From Candidatus Omnitrophota bacterium (GTDB taxonomy: Bacteria; Omnitrophota; Gorgyraeia; Velamenicoccales; Velamenicoccaceae), in contig DMEU01000022.1 in NCBI GenBank assembly GCA_003451585.1, positions 1 through 64,000 of the forward strand: a DNA stretch of 64,000 bases, read 5' to 3'. A program made the translations under genes and the position numbers. Below, piece after piece: positions 1 through 10,671 of the stretch (position 1 is its first letter; each line of letters starts with the position of its first letter). Under the pieces are notes generated by a model, which was given only the letters and a program-made list of their open reading frames with translations, ran no database searches and was not told the origin of the DNA.

Positions 1-2
1 AT

Positions 3-3000
3 GACTTAGATAACGGCGCGGGCAGCTATCCTATAGGCCAGAAGATAAACTCGGCGCCTGTTGACGCGTCGCTCCTGCAGTACTCATGGGATACGGTGCC
101 GGCAGGCGCGGTAGCCGACACAGTGCGTATAAAGGTTCAGGACGTCGACGATGCCGCAGCGGCTTTTTACGGCGAGTCACCCGCGGGCGGCTTTAAGGTA
201 ATAGGTAAAATATCTTCTGCTGTGCTTAACCAGACACCTGTTTATATAAATAAGACCGGGGTTTACACGATTGATTGTTCTGCCATAGCTGTTGCGAAAG
301 TTACAGCGTATTATTCCTTGCAGAACGGCGCTGAAGATACTTATACGGTCATAGGTTCTGCGGATGTTGTGGATGGCAACGCGAGCATACCGTGGAATAC
401 ACCGGATAATGTGTCTAGCACAGTTATGATAAAAGTCGTGAAATTCGGAGAAGATGTGGATACGGCGCTGGTCAAAAAAGAAATCGGCCCATTCGCTCTC
501 TACGAAGAATTCTCCAATATCGCGCTTGAGAATGGCCCCATATTTTCCGCAGATGACAGTACAACCATAACATGGGATTCATTAGGTACTTCACTGCCGC
601 TTGTAAAGCTGTTTCTTTCTACGAATAACGGCATTGATGGGTATCCTACGCAGATAGGCGGGGCAGGCACAACTTATGATAATAATATGGGCGGAAGTGT
701 GCCGTGGGCCGTACCTACAGATGTGCGTTCAACTCAGTGTAAAATAAAGGTCCAGAGCAATGTTAATCCTGATAACTATGCAGTAATGGACTCGAGTTTC
801 ACAATTAAGAACAAAATAACCGTCACCAATCCTACGACCGGCACTCCTCCCTGGAGTATAGGTAATTCCGCGCCTTATGTCATACAGTGGTCTTATAAAG
901 GCCCCAGCACGACAACTGTAAAGATAGAATATTCCGAGAACGGGGCCGGAGGGCCGTTTGCAGTTCTCCCTGGGGTAGCTGGCGCGAGTTCGGTGAATAT
1001 AGACGATCCGGGAGATACTTATGGCCCAAATACAGGCTACTTTGACTGGTATATAGACGCGTCGACCCCTCTGACCACTACAGGAAAAATTAAGGTGACC
1101 GATGTGGGCATATCTTTGGCTACAGGCACGTCACAGGGTGATTTAAAGCTTATCGGTAATGTGGTGCCTGGTGAGATAGCAGGATCACCTTTGAAGATAG
1201 GCGATCCCCTGGGGCTTACTTGGACACTTTACGGTAATGTCAGTAACATCGACATGCTTTATTCTTCTAATGGTGATAGCGGCCCATGGACGCCTATAAA
1301 TACAGGCGCTGATGATGACTGGCCCTCGGCTTCCCAGCCTTATCCGTGGAATGTGCCGGATGTCATTACCGATAACTTCAAGGTGCAGATGGTGGCTTCC
1401 GACGGTACCTCAAATCCGACTAACACGGTAGCCAATAATGTTAAGATCGTAGGAAAACTCAGGTTAGACGCCCCGGACACAGCCGAGACCGACTGGGTCA
1501 TAGGCGGTCCGCAGCGTCAGATCAAATTCACGCCTACAGGAAAATTCGATGTCAAGATAGAGGGTTCAACCGATGGATTTGCCACTGAGGACAATAATTG
1601 GACCATCGCCACTATACCAAAAGCGAGCATAACCAGCGGGGCTCAGTATACTCATAATTATACTGTGGAAGACCATATATCTGAGGCGGTCAAGGTAAGG
1701 GTTTCCGACGCTGATGCCACGAGGTCTTCTCTTGTCACGGATAAATCGACAGATACTTTCAGGATCATAGGGAAATTGGTTATTACCAAGCCGGTTGGCA
1801 CGGATGTTTTATCTATAGATACGCCATTTGAGGTCGAATGGATGAAATATGGTACCATACCTACCGTTAAGATAGAATTCTCAACCGACGGCTCAAGTTG
1901 GACTCCGGTGGAGGCCAGTTATGCCAACGAGGCGGGACTCTATACCCAATATATGTGGACGCCCGATAACTTCGACTGGGTAACAACTCACGGCTATATT
2001 AAGGTTTCGGATACACGGGCTGCGTATAGCGATGCTGTGAGCGATCCATCCGATCCATTTGTAATAAACGGATGGATCGAGCATACGGCGACAAACCATC
2101 CTACCCAGGGTGAGATCTGGGCAGTGGGCCAGTCGCAGACAATAACATGGACTAAGCATGGCAACTTCGCGAATGTGAAAATAGAATATGCTCCTGACGG
2201 TGTCAATTATACGACCGTTATAGCATCCACTCCTAATAATGGCAGTGCTTCCTGGACGCCTACCACTGATCTCGCGCTTTCTGCTACCGGTACAGGCAAG
2301 CTGCGTATTTCTGATGTCTTGGGGAGCTGTCCGCCCGCGATCTCCAACGCGTTTAAACTTGTAGGTATTGTGACTCTTGCCTCGCCTATAGGCGGGGAGG
2401 TATATACGGTAGGCCAGCAGCCTTCTCCAACGATCGATTGGCAGGTAACGGGACTGATCAATACGGTGCATATCTCTTATTCGACCAATACGGTAGGCGC
2501 ACCGAACTTTAATAATGTGGTCGTAGCTTCCACGCCTGCCGGCGGCGGCTCGCCTATAAGCTACACCTGGCCTATTAACAATACGCCGTCGCCTAAGGTA
2601 GTTGTGCGCGTTGCCGATACCAGCAATCTTGAGATATGCGCTAAGTCAAGCGAGGCAGACCCCATAAAAATACGCTGTATTTTTGATGTTGTTTCTCCTC
2701 TTGGCGGCTGGACATGGGAAGTCGGGTCGTCGCAGTATATTGACTGGGATACGACAGCAGGTACTGCCCCTAATGTCAAGCTTGAATTCACGTCAGTTGC
2801 CAATCCGCAAACTGAGGATTGGCAGACCATAGTCGATTCCACCGTTAATCCTCCTGTTGATGCCAACGGTATTCTGTGGCCCGCAAGCGCTTGGAATACT
2901 TCGGGCGGTGTGCCTAACGCGATATCTAATACCTGTATGGTAAGGGTATCTGATACAAGAGATTCGGGGGCTTCTAAGGAATCAGGGGGATTCAGGATCC

Positions 3001-6000
3001 GCAGCGGATTCTTGGTCAAGACCCCTAACGGCGGCGTGAGCCTTGACCCGGGCACGCAATACAATATAACGTGGGATAAAAAAGGTACGGTTTCAACCGT
3101 GAAACTGGAATATTCTATTGACGGCGGTGTGACTTATCCTGCCACTGCCGACACGCCATATCTGCCGAATAACCCTATTGTTACAGCCCTTGATGTTACC
3201 GGTTGTACAAACGATTGCACTTATCCATGGACAGTGCCTGATGTCCTTTCCAAAAAGGCGTTCTTTGATGAAAATGACAGCCTTGTTAAAGTCAGGGTAA
3301 GGGTGGTGAATGAAAGCGCGCAAGACCCGTCTTCCGATGAGTCGAACTCAAATAATACTATAAAGCCTACATTAGCTGTCACAGGGGGTTCATTTACCGC
3401 AGAAGAGACACTGGTAGTAGGAGGAGAGAGACTTGTCAATTGGACATCTACAGGGACTTTGAGCAATGTGAAGCTCGAATATTCCATAGATGCCGCTCAT
3501 ACCAGCTGGGGCCCTGTGATCGAAAGCGAAGGCGAAGGCCCGGCAAATGACGGCATAGTTGAAAATGATGGCGGCTTTTTATGGAGCATACCTAATAGTA
3601 TAAGCAATACCGTCAAATTCAGAGTATCAACCGCCGACAGTACGAATGAGCCCGCAACTGCAGGCCTGTCGCCGGAGTTCAAGATAAAAGGCAGCCTGAC
3701 TTTGGTTGATCCGGCTATTTTATACGCGGATGACCACTATAATATAACCTGGACAAAGTCCGGGACAATAGCATCTGTAAAATTACAGTATAAGCTCGGC
3801 ACAGGGAGTTTCACGGACATAGCCGGGGCCGGGGCGGTAGATACGACCGGGGCCGGCCCTAACTATACTTTTGACTGGACTGTTCCCACGGTTGTCAATA
3901 ACAGCGTGCTTTTGCGCGTCATCAATAATTCAGACCCGAATGTTACCGATGATTCCGCGCCGTTCAAGATAGCCTCGGCCCTGAAGTTGTTGACGCCAAA
4001 CGGGGGCGCGGGCGAGTTTTATGTTGTTGACGGGGCATGTTCGGTTTCATGGGAAAAACATGGAGCCGTAAGCAAAGTCGACCTTTATTATGATACAAAC
4101 AGCGGCCTTGACGGCTATAATAATCCTATTGTCGCCAATCTTGATGCCACGCCTACTAGTTACTCCTGGGACCCTGTGTCGAATGCTATAGGGTCTTCTG
4201 TGCGCGTTAAGATCGTAGACCATGACTATGATGGATCGACTGTTTTTACGCGCGAGGATACATCCGATGCCAATTTTGCCATACGCGGAGGCTTGGAGTG
4301 GGATACCAACCAGACAGCATTTCCGTCTCTTGCCTTAAATGAATCCTGGGGCATTGATTCTCAGCATACGCTTTATTGGGCAAAGCATGGAACGATATCA
4401 AATGTAAAACTTCAGTATTCCGTCAACGGCGGAGGGTATCAGGATATAACAGGCGCCACGTCATTGACGGGGACATCGTTTAACTGGACTATCCCTCAAA
4501 GTGCCAATGGACATGTCAAACTAAAGGTGGTAAATCTCGCGGACCAAGACAATGTCTTTGCCGAGAGCCCTGAGTTTATAGTGCGCGGGTCATTTACTTG
4601 GATCTATCCGCCTCCCGCGGGTGGCGAATCCTGGCTTGCCGGCTCAGAGCAGACCCTGCGCTGGTCAACGTCAGGCGCCATTGATAATATCGTGATCAAG
4701 TATTCGACTGATTATGACCCTGATGCAGGCTCAGGCACATGGAAAAACGTTACGGCCGGCTCAGTGGCTAACGGCGGTTCTCTGCCTTGGCCAAGTAACG
4801 TGCCTGATGATATAGCCTATCCTGTTTATTTAAAGATTTATGATGCCAATGATCCGGATGCTTACAAGATAGTAGGGAATTGCAAGATACGCGGTTCTTT
4901 GGAATTGACCGAGCCTAACGGAACGGTCAATTATAAGGTAGCTGAGTCATTGCTTATCAAGTGGAATATGGTCGGCAGTATTTCGACTGTCAAGCTGGAA
5001 TATTCCAAGAACGGCACAGACTTTACAACTATCATAGGCTCTACCAACGCCGGCCCTGGAAAACAGTATAATTGGCCTTCTGTGCCTGCTGAAGCGCAGG
5101 GCGATAACATTGTTATTCGTATCACGGACACAAACGCAAATTTCGCCGAAGTTACCCATACCTCCGCGCAGTTTGATATCAAGCCGAAGTTCACTATTTC
5201 ATCCCCGGCCCTCAATGATACCTGGACCGTAGATGGATTAAAGACCATATCCTGGACGACATCCGGAACGGCAGCCCAGGTGCTTTTATACTACTATTCG
5301 GAAAAAGACGCCCAGTGGAAGCCGATAACAGCCAATCCTATCGACAATATTAATTCTTATCCTGATTGGCCGGTTGCCGACGACCTGTCGGATATCGCGA
5401 AGATACGCGTCCAGAAATCCGGCGACCCTGACGCGTATTCCGATTCAAACACGTTCAAGATCCGCGGCACCCTGACGCTAACCTCACCCAGCGGAGGAGA
5501 AAAGTGGGCCGTAGGCTCGCAACACGATATACTCTGGAGCCAGCACGGGTCTTTTACGCAGGTAAATCTTGACTATTGGGATGGGCAGCTCTGGCGCGCC
5601 ATCACAGACGGCCAGGGTAACGCCAATATCAATAATAACGGATACCATCCGTGGACCGTCCCCGACAGAATAACGGCCCAGTCCAGGATACGCATTACTG
5701 CCGTGGGGTATTCTTATGCTACGGATATATTGCCTAAAGATCCGGCGTTCTTTAAGATCATGGCCGGATTTACAGTGGACAATCCGTCTTTGCCCGACGG
5801 CTACGTAGTCGTAGGCGGGCCGGATAAGGCTATCACGTGGACGAGTTCGAGTTCCACTACCAATGTCCCTTCGGTCAGGATAGATTATTCGACTGATGAC
5901 GGGCAGACGTATCCGTATAACATAATTCCTTCGATCGGCAATACGGGGACGTATTCGCCGTGGGAGATACCGGCCACGGTCTCTAACGCCGTCAAGGTGC

Positions 6001-9000
6001 GCGTCTGCGACGTCCTTGATTATGACGAGGACACAGGAGAGGTCGACGCTTATGGCGAGTCCGTACCATTCAAGATATACGCGAATTTTACCGTAAACCG
6101 GCCTAATAGCGGGGAAAAATTTGTAGCCGGAAGGAGCGACGCGGGCAATAGGATAGAATGGGTATCTCTCGGCGACCTGGCCCAGGTCAGGCTGCAGTAC
6201 ACATTAAACGGCAGTTTTGCCCTGTTTACCAAAGACACTAACGTGATAGGGATAGTTGATAACACACCTGACCAGAATGGGGTAAGTTCATATATATGGC
6301 CTGTGCCGAATAATTTTTCAAGCGATACGGTAAAGATACGCGTATCCGACCCTAACAATTATTCCGCGCGCGATGACTCAGACAGTAATTTCAGGATAAT
6401 AGCAGGCTTTACCGTGTTGTCTCCTAACGGTGATGACCCGGCAACGCAGGGTGTTGACGAGACTGAAACCTTCGATGTGGGCGGGAGCTACAACATTGAC
6501 TGGGATTGCACATCAGTTATACCGTCGCAGGTAACGATAGACTACTCTACAACCGGAGGAGGCAGTTGGCTCGCTACGCCCATTACCACTACCGATAACG
6601 CGGTGGGCAGTGGTAATACGTTCCTCTGGCAGGATGTCCCCAATACTATTTCTTCCCAGGTCAGGGTACGTGTCAGGGATGCCGTGGATGATACGGCTTT
6701 TGACATATCCGACAGGAACCTTATCATACGCGCGAAATTCAATATTATCTATCCTGACGGCGGAGGGAACCAGACGCTGGTAGTCGATGACCCCTGCACT
6801 ATACAATGGAATGTCAAGGGCACGGTCGCCAAGGTGAAGCTCGAATATTCAACCGATGATACGAATTGGAACCTGATCGCGGATGATGTGCCTAATAATC
6901 CTGACGGCAACGGAGACGCAAGTTATCCGTGGCTTGGCGGGGTGGCTGACGCCATTTCTTCCACGGTAAAAGTAAGGGTCTCGGATGCTGATGTGGGCCA
7001 TCCGGCGGCCTCTGCTAAATCTGACGGTGTTTTCAGGATAAAGGGCGCGCTTGAGGTAACAGCTCCGAAGATCGTCGAACCTGACACGGCGGTTTATTGG
7101 TCGATACAAACGAATAATGATATTACCTGGAATACCACAGGCTCTATAGATGAGGTGAAGATAATCTATTCAGAGACAGGCACATTTACACAGGCAGACA
7201 TAGACCAGGACAAGGTGCACACAATACATCCTAATGCGCCGAATACAGGAGTGGATAATGGGAAATTTTCCTGGAATGTGTCTGATACCGCCGCGGCAAG
7301 CGCCGTGATACGCATAAGCGACGCATCCGCGGGGAACGAGGATGTCATATCTGATTCCGATCCTTTCCATATCCGCGGCTATTTTGACCTTACTACGCCG
7401 GACGGGGATGAGAACTGGCTTGTCGGCGAGGACCATACTATTTCCTGGACAAAGGGCGGAACAATAGGCTACAAGATAAGCTATTCTACGGACGGTACCA
7501 CTTTCCCAGTGGGCCAGGTCATAACTACTAATAATAACCCGGCCCAGAACACAGGCGCTTTTCTGTGGTCGATGCCCAATGATATTACTCTTACCAAGAC
7601 CGCCAAGATCAGGATAGAAGACCCCAATGACGACGAAGTTTTTGATGTGTCTTTGGATAATTTTACATTGCATGGCCAGCTTAATCTGACTTCGCCTGTG
7701 GGCACCGAGCGATGGGTGACGAATGAGGCGCATAACGTTACCTGGCAGACAACGCGCGGTACGCAAACCACCATGCCGAAAGTCCTGATAGAATATTCGA
7801 CAGATGTGGCTCATCTTAATTGGACGCATGTTCAAACTACGCCTGGTGTTGAAGGCGCCACAGCCAACGACGGCATCGTGACTAATGACGGTACCTTCTC
7901 ATGGGTAATACCGGATTCGCGTTCCGCGACGGCTAAGATAAGGGTGTCTGACGTGTCCAACAGCGATGTGGCGGCTGTTTCGCCGGCTAACTTCACTATC
8001 GACTACTACCATATTACCTGGACTGTGCGTGACCTTCTTACAAATGAGGCCATAGCCGCTCCAACAGTGGTAGAGAAGAGTACGGTAGATGAAAGCATAG
8101 TCAATTGGCAGGAGACTTTGGCGGGTACGCCTGTGACGCATGATACACCTTATGGTTCCTGGGTCACTACGTGGTCCGCATCCGGCTATGGTGATAAGCC
8201 GCAGACATTTGTGGCTGATTCCGACCAGTCATTCACCATGTATCTGGAAACCTCTGCTATACACATATGGCGCGCGTATTCGGAATTCGCGTATTCCGTG
8301 ACAGACAATTCATTGAATGGCAGCGCCTGGCTTGAGCGCGACGGTTCCGTGGTCACCGGCGCAACCAGGGTCGATGCAAAGTTTTATGACGGCCCAAATC
8401 TGATAAAGACACTTACTTCAGTTGCTCCCAATGCTGCAGGCTTCTTTGATCTGTCTTGGGCAGGCACAACACTGGTTGACGGCAAGATCTATACATTGAT
8501 CACTGAAATAACTAATGCCAGCGGAGCCGTATTTAAGACTCCGTCGTCTTTGGATATAACCGCGGCGAAGAGGTTAAAGAGCACCCAGGATTCTGTCACA
8601 GAGATGCGCGATGTCACGCTGCCCGGTTTTCAGAGCGGCATTACAGGGTTGATAACCACTAAGATGACGGACCAGGCGAACCTCATTACGGAGAAGATGA
8701 AGGCGCAGGAAAAGATCATAACCGATAAGACCAATGAGATGATCGGCGCGGTAAATGTGACCCTTACAAGTTTTGAGACAAAGTCCAATGCGGCCATCAC
8801 AAAATTACAGTCCGGAGCGGACCAGGCTGTTACAGCCGGCCAGGAACTTGAAAGGACGGCCAAGAAATATTCCTGGAGCGCCAGCGTCTCTCCTAATCCG
8901 GCATTAACAGGCGATATGCTGACGTTTAATCTTCAGGGTCAGCCGGCCCTCATACCTTTATTGAGCATTTATGATTATACGAATAAGGCGATGGTCGTAG

Positions 9001-10313
9001 ATATTCCTATGCTGGAAACCCGCCCGGGCCTTTATGTGTTTGAGACCATTGCCAGCAAGGACACCTTCCCCGCGGGAAAGGCCTATACTTATATTATGAC
9101 CGAGTCTATTACCCAAGGCCTTGTGTCAGGCTCAGGTATGGTAGAGTCTACCTCCATTACTTCCATCGCCGGCCTCGCGGCCTCAGCCCCTGAGGCAGAG
9201 CGGACTGCTAAGAAGGTTCTTGACGCGGTGGATGATTTAAGGAACGTCATACTCTCCGATAATGATGTGAATGTTACGACAGCATTGAGAAAACTGCAGA
9301 AATCGGTAGATGAGCTGCCCCAGGCCGTTGCGGCCAATGTGTCCAGCACTCCGGGAGCCGTTAACGCCTTGAACGAAGTCGCCGAGAAGTTAAAGACCAT
9401 GGTCAGCGATGAGGGATGGGATATCTCCAGCATGATAGAAGAGGCGCTTGGAGAGTCGCCCACAATAAGAGAGATAAGGGGTAAGACCGATGTCATACAG
9501 GGTGTCATTACGTTATTGCAGGAACTCTTTGAGGCCAAGCTGGGCGGCCTGGATACTCCTGTGGTGTCAACTTCTCTGGCGCCCGGCAGCGTTAAGTTCC
9601 GCATAGCTGTGGCCAACCCTTCCAAGGTAAAGACCCAGAGAGTACCGGTGAAGATCTATCTGCCTGCTGAGGTCAAGCCCAAGGATATAATGAATCTGGG
9701 AGGCCTGAATTTAGAGTATGATCAGGAGAAATCCATATACTATGTCTATTCGAATGATGTTGAGCTTATGCCTCAGGAATCCAGGTTGTTTGAGGTAGAA
9801 GTTGAGGATATCTGGTTTGTCGCGAAGGAAGAAATAGATGGCCTGAGGCTGCAGACAGAAGCTATAGTCGAGCGCATGAAAGACAGTGATTACTATGACG
9901 CCGCGCTGACTATCTCCTCAAACATCTTTACCCGTCTCGACAATATCGCAAGGACCCAGGCCGATGATTCGGTCAGCCGTGAACAGCATATCGGTATCTA
10001 CAGGAGTAATCTGGATACCATTGCCAAGATAAAAGAAGACATAGCAAGGATGGAAAAATTGCTGACTTCCGTCGGCGGACGTCCGGAGCCGTCAATGCTT
10101 AAGAAGGTCAGGATAAAAGGCGAATCCCCCACATACAAGACAACGTGGGTAGTCATTTTCATAATTATGATCTTTATCGGCCTTTTGGGAGCGGTATTTT
10201 TCTTCACATGGAATTCCCAGGTGCGTTTTACGGAAAACACATTAAAGAGTTCCAAGAAAGACGCGTTCCCGAAACGAAAGCCGTATGATATAGAAGAAGG
10301 GGAGAAAAAATAG
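3..10313 (+). CDS. Giant multi-repeat surface protein with C-terminal membrane anchor (5' partial)
   Basis: The frame is open from base 3, so the true start lies upstream; at least 3436 residues are visible. From base 1 to about 8000 it consists of roughly 26 tandem units of about 95-110 residues with the pattern P-x-G-x-x-W-x-x-G, I-x-W, a V-K-[LI]-x-Y-S strand, a W-x-[VI]-P turn and an end strand F-x-I. This resembles the Kre9/KNH-type Ig-like fold (family recall, not searched). Bases 8000-8540 hold other beta domains, then coiled coils (about 8575-8870, 9200-9540, 9830-10080) alternate with beta domains. One hydrophobic segment (10142-10213) precedes a basic tail of about 31 residues. I infer an exported fibre anchored in the inner membrane with the tail in the cytoplasm; the signal peptide is outside the window. 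It is followed at 61 bases by the F-ATPase-like genes, so a joint role is likely. Export route and ligand are unknown. Confidence 0.85.
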   Translation, partial: DLDNGAGSYPIGQKINSAPVDASLLQYSWDTVPAGAVADTVRIKVQDVDDAAAAFYGESPAGGFKVIGKISSAVLNQTPVYINKTGVYTIDCSAIAVAKVTAYYSLQNGAEDTYTVIGSADVVDGNASIPWNTPDNVSSTVMIKVVKFGEDVDTALVKKEIGPFALYEEFSNIALENGPIFSADDSTTITWDSLGTSLPLVKLFLSTNNGIDGYPTQIGGAGTTYDNNMGGSVPWAVPTDVRSTQCKIKVQSNVNPDNYAVMDSSFTIKNKITVTNPTTGTPPWSIGNSAPYVIQWSYKGPSTTTVKIEYSENGAGGPFAVLPGVAGASSVNIDDPGDTYGPNTGYFDWYIDASTPLTTTGKIKVTDVGISLATGTSQGDLKLIGNVVPGEIAGSPLKIGDPLGLTWTLYGNVSNIDMLYSSNGDSGPWTPINTGADDDWPSASQPYPWNVPDVITDNFKVQMVASDGTSNPTNTVANNVKIVGKLRLDAPDTAETDWVIGGPQRQIKFTPTGKFDVKIEGSTDGFATEDNNWTIATIPKASITSGAQYTHNYTVEDHISEAVKVRVSDADATRSSLVTDKSTDTFRIIGKLVITKPVGTDVLSIDTPFEVEWMKYGTIPTVKIEFSTDGSSWTPVEASYANEAGLYTQYMWTPDNFDWVTTHGYIKVSDTRAAYSDAVSDPSDPFVINGWIEHTATNHPTQGEIWAVGQSQTITWTKHGNFANVKIEYAPDGVNYTTVIASTPNNGSASWTPTTDLALSATGTGKLRISDVLGSCPPAISNAFKLVGIVTLASPIGGEVYTVGQQPSPTIDWQVTGLINTVHISYSTNTVGAPNFNNVVVASTPAGGGSPISYTWPINNTPSPKVVVRVADTSNLEICAKSSEADPIKIRCIFDVVSPLGGWTWEVGSSQYIDWDTTAGTAPNVKLEFTSVANPQTEDWQTIVDSTVNPPVDANGILWPASAWNTSGGVPNAISNTCMVRVSDTRDSGASKESGGFRIRSGFLVKTPNGGVSLDPGTQYNITWDKKGTVSTVKLEYSIDGGVTYPATADTPYLPNNPIVTALDVTGCTNDCTYPWTVPDVLSKKAFFDENDSLVKVRVRVVNESAQDPSSDESNSNNTIKPTLAVTGGSFTAEETLVVGGERLVNWTSTGTLSNVKLEYSIDAAHTSWGPVIESEGEGPANDGIVENDGGFLWSIPNSISNTVKFRVSTADSTNEPATAGLSPEFKIKGSLTLVDPAILYADDHYNITWTKSGTIASVKLQYKLGTGSFTDIAGAGAVDTTGAGPNYTFDWTVPTVVNNSVLLRVINNSDPNVTDDSAPFKIASALKLLTPNGGAGEFYVVDGACSVSWEKHGAVSKVDLYYDTNSGLDGYNNPIVANLDATPTSYSWDPVSNAIGSSVRVKIVDHDYDGSTVFTREDTSDANFAIRGGLEWDTNQTAFPSLALNESWGIDSQHTLYWAKHGTISNVKLQYSVNGGGYQDITGATSLTGTSFNWTIPQSANGHVKLKVVNLADQDNVFAESPEFIVRGSFTWIYPPPAGGESWLAGSEQTLRWSTSGAIDNIVIKYSTDYDPDAGSGTWKNVTAGSVANGGSLPWPSNVPDDIAYPVYLKIYDANDPDAYKIVGNCKIRGSLELTEPNGTVNYKVAESLLIKWNMVGSISTVKLEYSKNGTDFTTIIGSTNAGPGKQYNWPSVPAEAQGDNIVIRITDTNANFAEVTHTSAQFDIKPKFTISSPALNDTWTVDGLKTISWTTSGTAAQVLLYYYSEKDAQWKPITANPIDNINSYPDWPVADDLSDIAKIRVQKSGDPDAYSDSNTFKIRGTLTLTSPSGGEKWAVGSQHDILWSQHGSFTQVNLDYWDGQLWRAITDGQGNANINNNGYHPWTVPDRITAQSRIRITAVGYSYATDILPKDPAFFKIMAGFTVDNPSLPDGYVVVGGPDKAITWTSSSSTTNVPSVRIDYSTDDGQTYPYNIIPSIGNTGTYSPWEIPATVSNAVKVRVCDVLDYDEDTGEVDAYGESVPFKIYANFTVNRPNSGEKFVAGRSDAGNRIEWVSLGDLAQVRLQYTLNGSFALFTKDTNVIGIVDNTPDQNGVSSYIWPVPNNFSSDTVKIRVSDPNNYSARDDSDSNFRIIAGFTVLSPNGDDPATQGVDETETFDVGGSYNIDWDCTSVIPSQVTIDYSTTGGGSWLATPITTTDNAVGSGNTFLWQDVPNTISSQVRVRVRDAVDDTAFDISDRNLIIRAKFNIIYPDGGGNQTLVVDDPCTIQWNVKGTVAKVKLEYSTDDTNWNLIADDVPNNPDGNGDASYPWLGGVADAISSTVKVRVSDADVGHPAASAKSDGVFRIKGALEVTAPKIVEPDTAVYWSIQTNNDITWNTTGSIDEVKIIYSETGTFTQADIDQDKVHTIHPNAPNTGVDNGKFSWNVSDTAAASAVIRISDASAGNEDVISDSDPFHIRGYFDLTTPDGDENWLVGEDHTISWTKGGTIGYKISYSTDGTTFPVGQVITTNNNPAQNTGAFLWSMPNDITLTKTAKIRIEDPNDDEVFDVSLDNFTLHGQLNLTSPVGTERWVTNEAHNVTWQTTRGTQTTMPKVLIEYSTDVAHLNWTHVQTTPGVEGATANDGIVTNDGTFSWVIPDSRSATAKIRVSDVSNSDVAAVSPANFTIDYYHITWTVRDLLTNEAIAAPTVVEKSTVDESIVNWQETLAGTPVTHDTPYGSWVTTWSASGYGDKPQTFVADSDQSFTMYLETSAIHIWRAYSEFAYSVTDNSLNGSAWLERDGSVVTGATRVDAKFYDGPNLIKTLTSVAPNAAGFFDLSWAGTTLVDGKIYTLITEITNASGAVFKTPSSLDITAAKRLKSTQDSVTEMRDVTLPGFQSGITGLITTKMTDQANLITEKMKAQEKIITDKTNEMIGAVNVTLTSFETKSNAAITKLQSGADQAVTAGQELERTAKKYSWSASVSPNPALTGDMLTFNLQGQPALIPLLSIYDYTNKAMVVDIPMLETRPGLYVFETIASKDTFPAGKAYTYIMTESITQGLVSGSGMVESTSITSIAGLAASAPEAERTAKKVLDAVDDLRNVILSDNDVNVTTALRKLQKSVDELPQAVAANVSSTPGAVNALNEVAEKLKTMVSDEGWDISSMIEEALGESPTIREIRGKTDVIQGVITLLQELFEAKLGGLDTPVVSTSLAPGSVKFRIAVANPSKVKTQRVPVKIYLPAEVKPKDIMNLGGLNLEYDQEKSIYYVYSNDVELMPQESRLFEVEVEDIWFVAKEEIDGLRLQTEAIVERMKDSDYYDAALTISSNIFTRLDNIARTQADDSVSREQHIGIYRSNLDTIAKIKEDIARMEKLLTSVGGRPEPSMLKKVRIKGESPTYKTTWVVIFIIMIFIGLLGAVFFFTWNSQVRFTENTLKSSKKDAFPKRKPYDIEEGEKK

Positions 10314-10374
10314 GTGATAGGTTATAGGTGCTAGGAATACCCTAGTCCCTAGACCCTAGTCCCTAGAACTTAGA
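10314..10374. repeat. Heptad inverted-repeat spacer (TAGG/CCTA type)
   Basis: Fills the whole gap between the giant gene and the epsilon-like gene. A left arm of TAGG-type units is followed by a right arm of CCCTAGN units with 7-base spacing, able to pair imperfectly with the left arm. The epsilon start codon lies directly at its right edge. Confidence 0.7.
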
Positions 10375-10602
10375 ATGCTGGATGTCCTTATTTTAGGTCC
10401 TCAAGAGGTGTTCTTCGAGGGCAGGGCTCGAGGCGCTATATTCCCGGGAGAGATGGGCGTCTTTGAAGTCCTGCCTTTCCATAAGCCGCTGTTGTCCCGT
10501 CTGATCAGCGGTGTGATAATCGCCGATGATTTCAGGCTGGAAATAATCCGCGGAGTGGTGCAGGTAAAATCTAACAAGGTGATAGCGATAGTGGAGAAAT
10601 AG
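10375..10602 (+). CDS. atpC: F-type ATPase epsilon-like subunit, beta-sandwich domain only
   Basis: At 75 residues it matches only the N-terminal beta-sandwich of epsilon: L-x-x-G-P-Q-E-V-F-F-E-G, then F-P-G-E-M-G-x-F-E-V-L-P-x-H-x-P-L-L, then a closing strand with V-K-S-N-K-V. Typical epsilon is about 130-140 residues; the C-terminal helical hairpin, which in ordinary enzymes can inhibit ATP hydrolysis, is absent. In F1 this subunit sits at the foot of gamma and contacts the c-ring. It is the first subunit gene here, whereas classical operons place it last after beta. Loss of the hairpin fits an enzyme meant to hydrolyse ATP, but truncated epsilons also occur in some true synthases. The ATG at 10375 is the only sensible start. 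Confidence 0.85.
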   Translation: MLDVLILGPQEVFFEGRARGAIFPGEMGVFEVLPFHKPLLSRLISGVIIADDFRLEIIRGVVQVKSNKVIAIVEK

Positions 10603-10604
10603 TG

Positions 10605-10671
10605 GATAGTTGTTAGTTAATCTTGCTAGTAACTAGAAACTAGCCACTAGCAATTAGACCCAAGCCCCGAT
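10605..10671. repeat. Heptad inverted-repeat spacer (TAGT/CTAG type)
   Basis: Occupies the epsilon-c gap. Units of seven bases beginning TAG follow each other (TAGTTGT, TAGTTAA, then TAGTAAC, TAGAAAC, TAGCCAC, TAGCAAT). The two halves are rough inverted copies. Base content differs from the neighbouring CCCTAGA spacers although the 7-base period is the same. Confidence 0.6.

Noticed and set aside
96..98. GTG at 96 as the start of the giant gene
   Set aside because: The same frame is open to the window edge and already encodes a typical repeat end (S-W-D-T-V-P), so the gene is cut, not started, here.
1893..7835. Several long antisense open frames within the giant gene (for example 7170-7835 and 1893-2471)
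   Set aside because: They mirror the repeat structure of the coding strand, lack ribosome sites and show no family features; they are shadows of the real frame.
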